A stretch of DNA of 64,000 bases from Rhynchospora pubera. Taxonomy: Eukaryota > Streptophyta > Magnoliopsida > Poales > Cyperaceae. The notes beneath the pieces were generated by a model, which searched no databases, was not told the DNA's origin, and saw only the letters and a program-made list of their open reading frames with translations. Every line of letters begins with the position of its first letter. Position 1 is the first letter of the stretch. The position numbers and the translations under genes are program-made. The DNA lies in NCBI GenBank assembly GCA_028095005.1, contig CM051460.1, positions 151,709,461 to 151,773,460 on the forward strand, read 5' to 3'. Of this stretch, positions 48,265 to 59,700 are shown piece after piece.

Positions 48265-48452
48265 GGCTCCGTTTGGATGGCTTCTTCCGGAATAAGGAAT
48301 AAGGAATAATTATTTTTTACCAATAAATATATTTCTAACCATCCAAATTCTTCACAAAAGTTACACACTTCCCAATAAATTTATCCCTTCCCAATAAATT
48401 TCTTCTCTTCTTCCTTCTTCCTACCTTATTCTCAACACATCCAAACGGAGCC
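48265..48452. mobile_element. Tourist-like MITE
   Basis: GGCTCCGTTTGGATGG and CATCCAAACGGAGCC bound 188 bp nearly identical in layout to 2116-2304. The flanks are TAC and TAA, so the duplication may have mutated. Confidence 0.7.
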
Positions 48453-49613
48453 TAACATTATCTCAATTAAGCCGCAAAAATAGAGACAAACATGCACAGA
48501 ATGAACGTAATAGGTTTCTGAATTGCCCCCTACTTAAAAAACTAAAGAACTAACAAACCAATATCATTCTCACTCAACCAAACAGAGGTTCTATTATTTA
48601 GTTACACTCTAATAGCAACTTATGATTACACAAAGGATAAATTCAAGGGTTACCTCACACAGTTTGACCAATTGACACTTTGACAGTGGTAAAAACATGT
48701 AATGGAATCAGAGTATCAGACTAACTGATTGTTCAAACAAAGGTGTACTCTTCCTTGCATAAGGCAGTAGGCATCAGCCGCATCGCCATCCAAGGAACCA
48801 AATAACAACCGCTCTTTCAAAAGCATTCAGAACTATTTTCACAAGTTCGGATTCTCTGTTTCACCCTTTGACTAAACACGCTGTATCATACTCCCCTTTG
48901 ATTCACCATTTGTCCAATGGGACCCAGAAGTCATATTCTCAAATAAACATTGTAGATCAAGGTGAGGTGAGATGTGATCCATAATTCCATACTTGGTCTC
49001 TGTTGATTGACCCACTGGTCTTCTGCTATTAGTGCACCCACTAATACTTCGCCAGTTTATCTTGCCATGTTTGGGCTTGGCAAAGTTTTCCTCAGTTTTG
49101 GTTTTCCATTACCCAAATAGCACCTCACAGCTGTATGCCCTCACATATTACCCCTTATCTTTATGATTATTTTTTTAATTTCCACCCATTGGCATTAAAA
49201 GAAACCTCCAGCTCTGAAAAAATGGCCACTTTTAAAAAATGACAAGTTTTAAAAAATACAAAAAAAAAATAAAATAATTTTTAAAAATTATAAAATTTTG
49301 TTTGTTACGAAATTTTAATATATAGATTGTATTGATTAATTTAGATTTGTCAATTTCCAAATTCACCGATCAAATGATTATGATGCACGAAGTCCTCTAT
49401 AAATCATGGTTCACAATAGATATTCTCTCTCTATATATTTTCCGATCAAGTATTGATTCATTCATCTGTTTTCTGTTTATATTTGTAATAAAAAGTAAAT
49501 GAATACTAAACCTGATAAGTACGGCCCCGGTTTTGGGATATCTTATTTGGGGATATTGTTCTGCGAATTAAATCAAAACTAAAGGCGTATCCAAAATCAT
49601 ATTACGTCGTCGG

Positions 49614-49929
49614 TAGGGGTGTCAACGGCACAGTTTTTCACGTTATGCCGTTCCGTTTATATTAAACGGAACGGTTTGTGGCATGAAATTCTATACTGTT
49701 TTTTAAACGAAACGGTATGTGGCACAGTTGGTTATGCCGTTTCGACCGTTTCAATTTTATTTCAAACCGTTTTATGTGTAATTTCTAAAGTGGAACAGTT
49801 GATGACACGGAAATCTATTTCGTTTAATAAACGGAACGGTAAATGGCATACCGATTTCATACCGTTTTTAAGTGGCACGGTAACGGCACGAGGCGAAACC
49901 GTGGTCGTTAACCACGTTAGGCACCTCTA
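49614..49929. mobile_element. hAT MITE with 8-bp GTCGTCGG duplication
   Basis: Ends TAGGGGTGTCAACG and CGTTAGGCACCTCTA (imperfect inverse) are flanked by GTCGTCGG at 49,606-49,613 and 49,930-49,937. The interior has repeated 'aaacggaacgg' and 'ggcac' motifs. 316 bp, non-coding. Confidence 0.85.
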
Positions 49930-50307
49930 GTCGTCGGTGAACGTCAACTGATCTAGAATACATCAAAACACGGGCCTATTTATAGCTAAGTGTTATTTTT
50001 TTTAAAGATAAGATGAGAATTAAGCTCTTCAACTTATTTTAAAATTAAATATCACAATGAATGTAACTTGATATCTTCAACAACCAATGAACTTTTAGTT
50101 ATTCAGTTAAGATAATTTCATCAATTAAAATCTAACACTGAAATTCCAAGCAAATATAGTGCTGACGTGAGTAACTTTTTTTTTGTCCCCCTTTTTCTCG
50201 ATGTAGTAATATTTTTTGAGTTGTTGCCAATATATTCTTTGACAAATGTAGACATTAATATCAGTAGGTGAAACAAATAATTTAGTACACTATGCGAAAT
50301 TTTGGTT

Positions 50308-50775
50308 TCTGTAACGGTTAATAAAAGACTTCTGTAACGGTACACGAAACGTTACTGTAGCCCCCGTTACAGAATGTCTAATAACCGTTACAGATCTATA
50401 ACGGTTATTAGACAACAACCGTTACAGTAGCCCCTTCTTCTGTAACGGTTATTATCTAATAACCGTTATGGTATACGCAAGGGAAAATCTGGTACTGTTT
50501 TTTATAGAACATGTGTAACGGTTATTAGATAATAACCGTTACAGAATCCAGTCTTCTGTAACGGTTATTATCTAATAACCGTTATGGTATTGTGGACGGA
50601 ACAGGTGTGGTGTTTGGAGAACTTCTGTAACGGTTATTAGGTAATAACCGTTACAGAAGACTTGATTCTGTAACGGTTATTATCTAATAACCGTTACAGA
50701 TAATATTTATAATTAAAAAAAAATGAAATTATAATATTCTGTAACGGTTATTATCTAATAACCGTTACAAAAGTC
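50308..50775. repeat. Left subterminal palindrome array of the CACTA element
   Basis: About 18 half-sites of TGTAACGG/CCGTTACA occur, mostly paired as CTGTAACGGTTATT-NNNN-AATAACCGTTACAG palindromes spaced 40-90 bp apart. In En/Spm, subterminal repeats bind the TNPA protein and are needed for excision; this array is the likely equivalent. Confidence 0.88.
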
Positions 50776-51008
50776 TTAATTTTTTTTTTTGAGTTTTGCC
50801 TGTTTGATTGGCTAGCCCCAATTTGCTAGCCGAATTGGTACCAAATTGGTACCCAATTTACATTAACAAATGCAGCATATATATATATCACAATGCACAC
50901 ATATATCAAACATATATAATCATGCATATCACACAAACAATAAACAAAGTATTTACATATATCACAAGTATAATCAAACATGGCAAGTCATCAAATAACA
51001 CATTTTAA

Positions 51009-54000
51009 TCAAAATAATACCCCTTGCATGAAGTCCATAACTTCTGTCACGACACCATCAATCATTTCTTTGTTGTATGGTACTCCAACCGGCTCGATCA
51101 TCTGCATATTATGATAAACAAGTCAAAAATATTATTAGTTAGATCATGAAATTCTAAAATCTAATTGTTTGATCAAATGTTATTAGTTAAAAGAATAAGT
51201 TACTTACATGAGGTATTTCCTGAATTGCTATCCAATAAGATAATACATTTTTCATGGCGAGCATTGTGAAATATCCACATTCTGTGCTGCCCTTTTGTAT
51301 CGGACACTAATTAAAGATCCAACAAGAAAGATAGTTAAGATTTTGCACAGTTTCAGAAACCCTAGGTAGCTAATATATTTTTTTAAGTCTCGTACCTGAA
51401 TTTTGTACCAATCAAATGTTGTTCGGGTCCTTGCGTTATATTTTCCATTTTCCATAAGGTATCGCTTGTATATCCTGCATACAATATCATTAATAGCTTA
51501 AATAGAACCGTACTTAGTCCTTATCTCAATATCAAAATTTCATTTAGAAACGAAAACTTACTGGGTTATGAATCCCTTAATCAATATCTTTGGATTCTTG
51601 CGCTCGATAGAATCTGCTATTTGAACGGTGCGCTTCTCGACATTAATAACAAGAAGGACCCAATGAAAGCTGCAAGAATAGAGATTATTGTTTTCATGAA
51701 AATGAAACAAACATGTAAACGAGATAATTGATATTTTATTAGTTATAATTGTCCTTACTCTTGTAAATAAGGCAGAACCATATAATTGGATGAATATTGC
51801 GCGAATGACTTCATCAAGTAGTCCGCAGTTTGGTTTTGTTCTTGTTTGATTTTAGGAGCAGTCAACATCTCTGGATCTAATACGGTGATGTTGTTTTCTC
51901 CCTCTGAAAGTTCATTCATCCAAAACCTACACTCACGGATATTAATTCATACATTTTTCACCTCCAATTGAATACGGTACTTTCAAAAAATATTTTAAAG
52001 GTTGAAAATTCATACCAAGAGTACAACTTGACGATCGACACGTTTAGAGATTCTCTTCTAAAGCATTGGAGGATGTCGCACAATTCAACGTTGAACTTAA
52101 CCTCGCCGCTGTGTGTACCCCAAACATCACATTTATGCAACTCAAAATTTTTCTCAAGCTCTGGTTGGAGCATCAATAGTTCATACAATTCTCGTTCGGA
52201 TGGGGTAAGCTTTTCAATTGCATCCTGCTCAAGTAGCGGATCGCGAGCAACAATCGACCCTGAAATAATCAGACACAAAAGAATAGATTATTCGACGTTG
52301 AGCAACAATCTACCCTGAAACAATCAATTGAACTAATTAGGTTTTGGATGAACCTGCACTTGGAACCTTTGGACTCTCGATCACCTTTTTCGCCACCGCC
52401 TTGCTCGCATCTGGCTTCTTTTTTATCAAACTCTGCATTCAATGTCATCACATAATTAATTAGTGAGTTCTAATAGAGATGGATGAAATAAATTATCATA
52501 ATTAAATAAAACGATACCTTGTGGCCTATCTCCACCAAAAATGACGGCCATGGGAATCGCCCTCCTATATTATTTCCTAATAGCTCATCTGACCTACCTG
52601 GGACTTGCCACTGACGAAAATCATCGCCTACTCGGAGAAGATGGATATAGAGTTGTTGATCAGTTAGTGGCACGCCGTGTACGATCTGACCAACAACACT
52701 CGGAATAATATTTCCCTCGGCCACCTTAATCTTCTGGTTAAGATGATCAAGGGAAAAGAGATCGCACGGCGTTTCTTCCTGAAATTCAGTTCGATCAGAA
52801 ACCCTAATGCTAAGCCAAACATAAATCTAAATAGAAAAGAGAAAAGTGATCAATATGAACCTGAACAACGCTTCTCGGATCCGGAGGCATATAGCTTGAG
52901 GCAACCGTTCGGAATAACTGCTCGTTTGGCATTCCTGAGTCTACCTCAGCTTCAACGAATGGCTGGTACGGCGTCACAAATTGTTGCGGTGCTTGAAACT
53001 GCAATTCGCTACTTGCCAACCATTGTTTCACCTCCTGAAAATTATCAAGCAACCGGATGATGAATAATAGTTTTCATTCATTTTGATTACATTTTGACTG
53101 TCAAAAAGGATTACCTGAAAAGCTTCTTGTCTCGCCGCATTCATTATCTCCTCGGAGTGAATCAAGTCCCTTTTGGTTTTCTCAGCGGTTTCAGCTGCAA
53201 CCCTGCTCATCAATTCTTCAATCTGGTCTGGTGCCATCCATCCTTCATGCGCATCCTTTCTAGGCTTTCTTTTATACACATCTTCCTTCTTGGTCCATAA
53301 AGGATATCCCCTGATTCTTCCTGGATGTTCTGGCCTGTCAACCGCCCGATTTAAGATTTCTTGTTCCGGTATTGACCCGGAATTGATTTCACCAGACATG
53401 GCACTCAACCGACTGAATGCCTCAATAGTCGACGAATCAGAGCTATGGAACGTGTAAGTATCTAACAAGCAACAAACAAATCTTATTAATAATCACAAAA
53501 CAGAATTTGAAGTTAGCATATATAATAAGTATTTACATGTGTAAGTACCTTTATCCTTCGTAGCCACAGTCCTTCCCATGAAATACCTTTGACTCCTCGG
53601 TTCCAAATCACCGATGGTAATGCTCGTGGAACCGGCCCCTTCAGAATCTCCGGGTATGACAATCTTGTCTGTAGGTTTCCATGAACCTTTTTTTTCCTCT
53701 ATAGCCAGTGGAACCCATCCTATGAGGCTCTTTCCATTTCTTTCTCAACTACTTCGCTTTGTTGCTCTTTTGTACAAAATCTGCACCCGTCCTTTTCTTG
53801 AAAAATTCTTCCCATTCCTTTTGTGAGATTGGGTGTTTATCGCATGGATTTTTTGGATTGTTTGGATCGGCATTTGTGATGTACTCCTCAGCAATCCTAC
53901 TTCTATAAGCCCTGTGACTTATGCCCATCGCTTTGAGAGTATTGTTCATGGCTTTATCATCTTCGATGTTGAACATTTTCTGAAACATAACGAAACGTTA

Positions 54001-54370
54001 GTTAATTGGTAGCATAGAAATTTAAATTAGATGATTTAAGTGAAAATTTATTCACCTTGATGTCCAACCACAACTCAAGTCTGGTTTCCTTTGAAACGTC
54101 CTTCTGCCAATCATTAATTGTGATTGGCACTCTTACTCTAGCCAGATACCCGCAATATGATGCAAATTTGTTCACCGCCTCTTCAGTACCAATTGGCACT
54201 CCTTCTTTGTCAAATTTAGTCTCATACTTTTCCCCAGCAGCTTTTTTTCTCCTAAACTCTTCCATTGTCGTTCTGCTCCTTTTCTTTATTTCGAACGTTG
54301 TGACCTCCTCATCGCCGGATTCTGTACCAGCCTGTTCACCCTGTAAATCTCTATCTTGATCTCCAGACAT
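51009..54370 (-). CDS. CACTA accessory gene: Transposase_24-like region with Ulp1-like cysteine protease (damaged)
   Basis: I can trace 12 exons by GT/AG signals and phase: 54056-54370, 53549-53979, 53115-53461, 52861-53034, 52518-52778, 52354-52432, 52016-52259, 51759-51926, 51562-51669, 51396-51474, 51208-51306, 51009-51101, about 798 codons. Exons 1-2 (RSRTTMEEFRRKKAAG; HRMGSTGY) resemble plant Transposase_24 (Ptta/En-Spm). Exon 5 (QIVHGVPLTDQQLYIHLL) resembles a domain often found beside it. Exons 7-12 form a C48 Ulp1-like SUMO-protease fold with FHWVLL (His), IADS (Asp) and QKGSTECGYF (Gln, Cys), so the catalytic residues are intact. Exon 2 has an in-frame TAG at 53,749-53,751 and a frame slip at an A8 run (53,688-53,695). 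Confidence 0.8.
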
Positions 54371-54414
54371 ATCTATTAATAAATAATTAACAACAATGAA
54401 AGCAATCAATCAAG

Positions 54415-54560
54415 TTAACATAAACATAAACATAAACATAAACAAACATAAACATAAACATTAACAACATAAACAAAATATATTAACATAAACATAAACA
54501 TTAAACGACAAGTTCAATCTCAAATAACAAAATACATTAACATAAACATAAACATTCAGT
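54415..54560. repeat. AACATA/ACATAA simple repeat
   Basis: Tandem 'aacataaacataaac' units just upstream of exon 1 of the accessory gene, probably in its 5' intron or leader. Confidence 0.8.
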
Positions 54561-54609
54561 TGGATAAGAAACCCTAATACTAAACCAAACATAAATCTAA
54601 ATCCTAAAA

Positions 54610-54915
54610 CTAGTCTTCATCATCCGACAAAACAATGACTTCATCATCATCATCCGACAAAACAATGACTTCTTCTCTCCATTCTGTGTACGGTGCCACA
54701 AACTTGTCAATCAAAAGCTTGAAAAAATTTGCATGTTTTTCATATTTTGAGAGGCTCGGTTGCCCCTGGTTTTGAGAGGCTTGGTTTTGGTTTTGAGAGG
54801 CTTGGTTTTGGTTCGTCTGGTTTTGAGAGGATGGATTGGCACGAACATTGCGCCTAACATAGACTCGTTCGATCGGCTTTTTCCCCTTTGAATTGCTTCC
54901 TTCACCTTTCTCCAT
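54610..54915 (-). CDS. Small acidic-tailed ORF in CACTA element, unknown
   Basis: 101 codons beginning MEKGEGSNSKGKKPIERV. The middle is a QNQAS-type repeat (encoded by tandem 'ggttttgagaggcttg'). The tail has two copies of EVIVLSDDD, an acidic SUMO-interaction-like string (hydrophobic V-I-V-L followed by acids). This would fit an element that also encodes a SUMO-protease-like domain, but the link is only inference. It may be an upstream exon of the accessory gene or a separate small protein. No family recognised. Confidence 0.45.
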   Translation of the reverse strand: MEKGEGSNSKGKKPIERVYVRRNVRANPSSQNQTNQNQASQNQNQASQNQGQPSLSKYEKHANFFKLLIDKFVAPYTEWREEVIVLSDDDDEVIVLSDDED

Positions 54916-55160
54916 TACTACCTAATTAAAACACCATATATAATATATATTAATGTTTGGCGCAATGTTCAATTTATTCAAACATGAACAAGTTTAAAAT
55001 TCAAATAATTAAAAATACATAAATTTAAAATTCATTTAATTAAAACACAATAATATTCAAACATGAATTCATACACAAATAACATAAACTTCAAATTACA
55101 TAAATAAAGTTCACACAAAATAACATAGATAATTTTATTAATTCCTAAGACAATTCAACC

Positions 55161-55433
55161 CTAATTCTTCTCTTCCTTATTCTTCTCCTCCTTATTCTTC
55201 TCCACCTCCTTATTCTCACTGGATCCCTCATCTATTTTAACTCCCATACTAAAATCAGGGCCCCTTTCACAGCCTGGAGGAAGACGACATACAGCCGAGA
55301 CAGCCCTTCTTTTGAGAGGTCCGTAAAACGGGATCCTTTTTGACACCACCTTAGGTGTTTCCTCCCCCACCTTGGATTCCTCCCCCACCTTGGATTCCTC
55401 CCCCACCTTATTGACGTTTTGATCCTTCTCCAT
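55161..55433 (-). CDS. Small charged ORF in CACTA element, unknown
   Basis: 90 codons beginning MEKDQNVNK, with three tandem KVGEES/T units, then a conserved-looking stretch IPFYGPLKRRAVSAVCRLPP and a K/E-rich tail. Same orientation as the two element genes and upstream of the accessory gene. It could be an additional coding exon. I do not recognise a domain. Confidence 0.4.
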   Translation of the reverse strand: MEKDQNVNKVGEESKVGEESKVGEETPKVVSKRIPFYGPLKRRAVSAVCRLPPGCERGPDFSMGVKIDEGSSENKEVEKNKEEKNKEEKN

Positions 55434-55618
55434 CTAATTTTCATTTTAAATAAATTTCTTAACTCCTTATTCATAATCAATTCACAATGCATATATATCT
55501 AATAATCAATTCCTAGCTTTTTTGCATTTCAGTCCCTATTATTTGCATAATCAATTTCTAGCATTTTTTGCAGTTTAGTCCATATTAAATAAATTGTGCT
55601 TTATGCACCACAAAACAA

Positions 55619-55990
55619 CCCAATATTATCCCAAAACAGCCCCCAAACAGTTCAAAATTATGCACATTAGTCCCTAAAATTGTGCATTATGCACCATAGC
55701 AACAAACAGCCCAATATCATCCCAAAACAGCCCCCAAACAGTTCAAATTTATGCACATTAGTCCCTAAAATTGTGCTTTATGCACCATAGCAACAAACAG
55801 CCCAATATCATCCCCAAAACAGCCCCCAAACAGTTCAAATTTATACACATTAGTCCCTAAAATTGTGCTTTATGCACCATAGCAACAAACAGCCCAACAT
55901 CATCCCCAAACACAGCCCCCAAACAGTTCAAATTTATACACATTAGTCCATAAAATTGTGATTTATGCACCACAGCCCCATATCAACCCC
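55619..55990. repeat. Minisatellite of about 91 bp, roughly four copies
   Basis: Units start with CCCAATATCATCCC at 55,619, 55,710, 55,801 and 55,893, with a partial fifth. Each contains 'acagcccccaaacagttcaaa', 'cacattagtccctaaaattgtg' and 'atgcaccatagcaaca'. It sits in the upstream region of the accessory gene. Confidence 0.85.
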
Positions 55991-56079
55991 AAAACAACTC
56001 AAATTTTGCATTTCAGTCCAAAATAAAACAGTTCAAATTATGCAAAATAGTCCCTAATTTAAACAGTTCAAATTTTGAG

Positions 56080-56520
56080 AGAAAAAAGAGAGGGATTACT
56101 TGAGAGTTGGGGGTTGAGAGTTGCTGGCTGGCTGTCACAGCTGAGAGAGCGACAAAGGGATTGCTAACAGAGAAACAGTGAAAGGGAGTCAGTGAGAGAA
56201 AGAGAGAGGAGACAGAGAGGGAAAGGAAGAGGAGACGAGGGAGGGAGAGGGGTTTACCTTCGAGAGAGAGAGGGGAGTTGCTGGCTGTAGGAGTTGAGAG
56301 AGCGGCAGAGAGAGAGGGATCGAAACTGCACAACAAAGAGAGACAGAGAATGAGAGGGACTCAGAGAGAGCGAGGGAGTGAGAGGGGGAAGGAGGGGAGA
56401 GGGATTACCTTTTACGAGAGAGGGCCGCCGAGAGGGAGTCAGAGAGGGAGGCTAGGATCAGAGAGGCGCCGAGAGAGCTGAGTGCTTCTGTCGAGAGCTA
56501 GGGTTTTAAGAAAGAGGCGA
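56080..56520 (-). promoter_or_regulatory. CT-rich leader/promoter region of the CACTA accessory gene
   Basis: On the minus strand this is a dense CT/TCTCTC tract, like many plant 5'UTRs. It is built of about three related segments, each ending in a potential donor: AAAAG|GTAATCC (about 56,405), CGAAG|GTAAACC (about 56,256) and CTCAAGTAATCC (about 56,094). Alternative leader exons are plausible. The coding frame over 56,013-56,336 is low-complexity and not supported. Confidence 0.5.
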
Positions 56521-56587
56521 GATCGAGAAAGGAAAGAAGTGACGGACAGACACCAGGCTGGGATAATAATATAAAGGGTTTGAACCT

Positions 56588-56765
56588 TCTGTAACGGTTA
56601 TTAGCTAATAACCGTTACAGAAGAGCCTAATCTGTAACGGTTATTAGTTAATAACCGTTACAGAAGGTCAAACGTTTTTACTAATAACCTTCTGTAACGG
56701 TTATTAGTTAATAACCGTTACAGATTAGGCTCTTCTGTAACGGTTATTAGTTAATAACCGTTTTT
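56588..56765. repeat. Internal nested palindrome array of the CACTA element
   Basis: Four CTGTAACGGTTATTAG-type palindromes lie between the 3' end of the transposase gene and the leader of the accessory gene. The left pair is also the inverse of the right pair, including the linker 'gaagagcctaat' versus 'attaggctcttc', giving a palindrome made of palindromes. Confidence 0.88.
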
Positions 56766-56779
56766 ACAAATGATCAAAT

Positions 56780-59700
56780 TTATGCTTCTTCATCTACGAC
56801 ATCACCAACACCGACAATACGTCTTTTTCCTGAAAGTGGCAAGTAATAAATAAGATGAACATTTGTACTCAATGAGGTGAACATTTGTACTTAAATAAGA
56901 TGAACATTTACCTTGAAGCACAACATGTCTTTTCTTATCCGCCGGATCTTGAATGTAAAAAACTTGCATTGCTTGCTTATTTGCAAGTATAAAGGGATCG
57001 TCTCGATAAGCCCTTTTATTGAAGTCAACAGTTATAAATCCCATCTTGTCTTTTTTAACTCCACCGTGACCGTTGTCGATCCATGCACACTTGAATAAGG
57101 GTATCTTAAATTTCAGGTAATCTAGTTCCCAAATCTCCTCGATCCACCCATAATAAGTAGCCGACCTAACATTATCACTAGATAAAGCTACAACAGTGAC
57201 TCCACTATTTTGCACAGCACTTTTACCATCCTGTTTCCTTGTGTACCAGGTAAATCCATTCAAGTCATACCCTTGGTATGTCTCGACCACGGCATCAGGA
57301 CGTCTTGATAACCATTTCACGGTTTCATCGACCTCTGTTCCTTCTTTCAACTGGGACTGTACTTTATCTTCTAGCCATTGGACAAATTTTATTTCATGCT
57401 CTATGGTAATCAAGTTTTCGGTGTAAGAAGAGTATTGTTCACGTAACTCGATTAGATGTTTATTGATGTAAGGCGCCACAATAGCAAGATGTTGGAGAAC
57501 TTTCATATGTGCTTTGGTTCTCATTGCAAGATCCGGTATATGAGTACTAGCTCCAATTGTACCTGAAAGGTGAACATTTGTGCTAAATAAGGTGAACAAA
57601 TATTGTGCTTTAAGTGAACATTTGTGCTAAATAAGGTGAACAAATATTGTCCTTTAAGTGAACATTTGTGCTAAATAAGGTGAACAAATATTGTGCTTTA
57701 AGTGAACATTTGTGCTAAATAAGGTGAACAAATATTGTGCTTTAAGTGAACATTTGTGCTAAATAAGGTGAACAAATATTGTGCTTTAAATGAACATTTG
57801 TGCTAAATAAGGTGAACATTGGAAGTTAATATATAACCTTTTCCTTCAAGTCTACCCTCATGTCGAGACTTTGGAAGACCGATTGGTTGTACATCCTGCA
57901 AATAATCGGTGTAGTACTCAATAACCTCCTCGGCCACATATCCTTCCACTATGCTTCCTTCTGGTTTAGATCGGCTACGAACAAGCCCCTTCAATTGACC
58001 CATGGCTCTTTTGAAAGGATACATGTATCGTAGAAATACAGGACCACACATTTTTATCTCTCTAACTAAATGAATGGTCAAATGCACCATGGAGTCAAAA
58101 AACGATGGCGGAAAGTACATCTCCAGCTCACATAGGGTTAGTACAACACCTTCTTGTAACTTGTCCAAACTATTCGGATCAATCACTTTAGAGCAAATGG
58201 AATTAAAGAAAAAACACAACTTAGTGATGGTTTTCCTCACTTCTTCCCTTAGAATTCCTCTAATTGCGACCGGAAGTAACTGGGTCAGTAGGACGTGATA
58301 ATCATGTGACTTCATACCAAGTAATTTGTTGTCCTTAATAGAAACCTTTCTTGATATATTCGAGGAATAACCAGTAGGAACCTTAATAGATTTCAGGCAT
58401 TCTAATAAGCTTTTTTTCTCTTGCTTTGATAAATTAAATTGTGCTGCAGGTAGCCAAGTTCGACTTTTTCCCTTATCTTGTGCCGCTAGTTCTTGCCGGA
58501 TCCCCATTTCAACCATGTCCTTCCTCGCATTTACGCCATCTTTAGTTTTCCCTTGAATTTCCAACATGCAACCGATCAAAGCTTCACATATGTTCTTTAT
58601 TATGTGCATCGCATCTAAGCAATGCCTAATCTCCAAACTCTGCCAATATTCAAGATTCCAGAATATAGACTTCTTCTTCCATATCCCCTTGGGTATCTCA
58701 TTTGCAAATTTCTTACCAAATTTTACATTAATGTCCTTCACCTTTCGATACACCCCTGAACCGGATAACGGTATTGGGGCCTTGTCTTTTTCTACAGTAC
58801 CGTCAAACCTTTCCTTGTCTCGACGGTAAGGGTGATTGCGGTTCTTAATAAACCTCCGGTGTCCCAAGTAAACATTTTTCTGGAGTTTTTCAAGTACACA
58901 GAATGGGTGTTTTCCATGCAAATAGGACACGCTTTCGCTCCTTTATTCCTATACCCTGACAGGTTTCCGTATGCAGGAAAATCATTGATTGTGCAAAATA
59001 TCATGGCACGGAGGTTAAACTCACTTCTAGAGTGTGCATCGTATATTTTCACTCCATTCTGCCACAATTCACCAAGGTCATCTATTAATGGAGCCAAGTA
59101 CACATCTATATCATTACCTGGTTGCTTGAGACCAGAAATCAACAAGGGCATCATCATGTATCTCCTTTTCATGCATAGCCAGGGAGGAAAATTGTAAATA
59201 CACAATAAAACCGGCCATGTAGTCTGCCGGCTACTCATGTTGCCGTAAGGATTCATTCCGTCTGTACATAAACTCAATCTCAAATTTCTAGGTTCACTGC
59301 CGAAATCTTCAAATTCCATATCTATATTTATCCAATCTGGAGAGTCTGCTGGGTGTCTGAGCATGCCATCGCCTTTTTTCCTGCAGTCTGCGTGCCATCT
59401 TAACAATTTGGCATCCTTCGCGTTAGAGAAAAGCCGCTGGAATCTTGGTATTATTGGTAGATAAAACACCACTTTTGCAGCTGGTCCCTTACTACCTTCA
59501 TCTTCAATTTGATCGTCCCACGGTTTATACCGTGACGCATTACACTTTGGACATTTATGCAAGTCTCCGTACTCATTCCGGAATAATATGCAGTCATTTG
59601 GACATGCATGAATTCTCTCAACTCCAATTTTTAAAGGACATAACATCTTTTTAGCCTTATAAATTGAATCTGGCAACTGGTTATCTTTTGGAAGAAATTC

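Larger units (their letters stand above)
46130..50287. repeat. Tandem unit P3, up to the CACTA insertion
   Basis: Shares blocks with P2 (46,190-46,400; 46,680-46,960; 48,155-48,250; 48,560-48,900; 49,440-49,560; 50,200-50,287) and with P4 (46,430-46,960; 47,640-47,960; 47,936-48,045). It resumes after the CACTA element at 61,672. It contains the uninterrupted form of the site hit by element B (about 49,030-49,090). Confidence 0.7.

Noticed and set aside
50308..50775. Regularly spaced repeats resembling a CRISPR array
   Set aside because: The units are palindromic, occur in both orientations at both ends of a CACTA element, and the genome is a plant's.
56013..56481. Open frames over the GA/CT-rich tract
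   Set aside because: They are low-complexity translations of a purine-rich leader, with no conserved feature.
58870..58890. Programmed ribosomal frameshift in the CACTA transposase
   Set aside because: No good slippery heptamer is in phase, and relatives encode this region in one frame. A simple indel is more likely.
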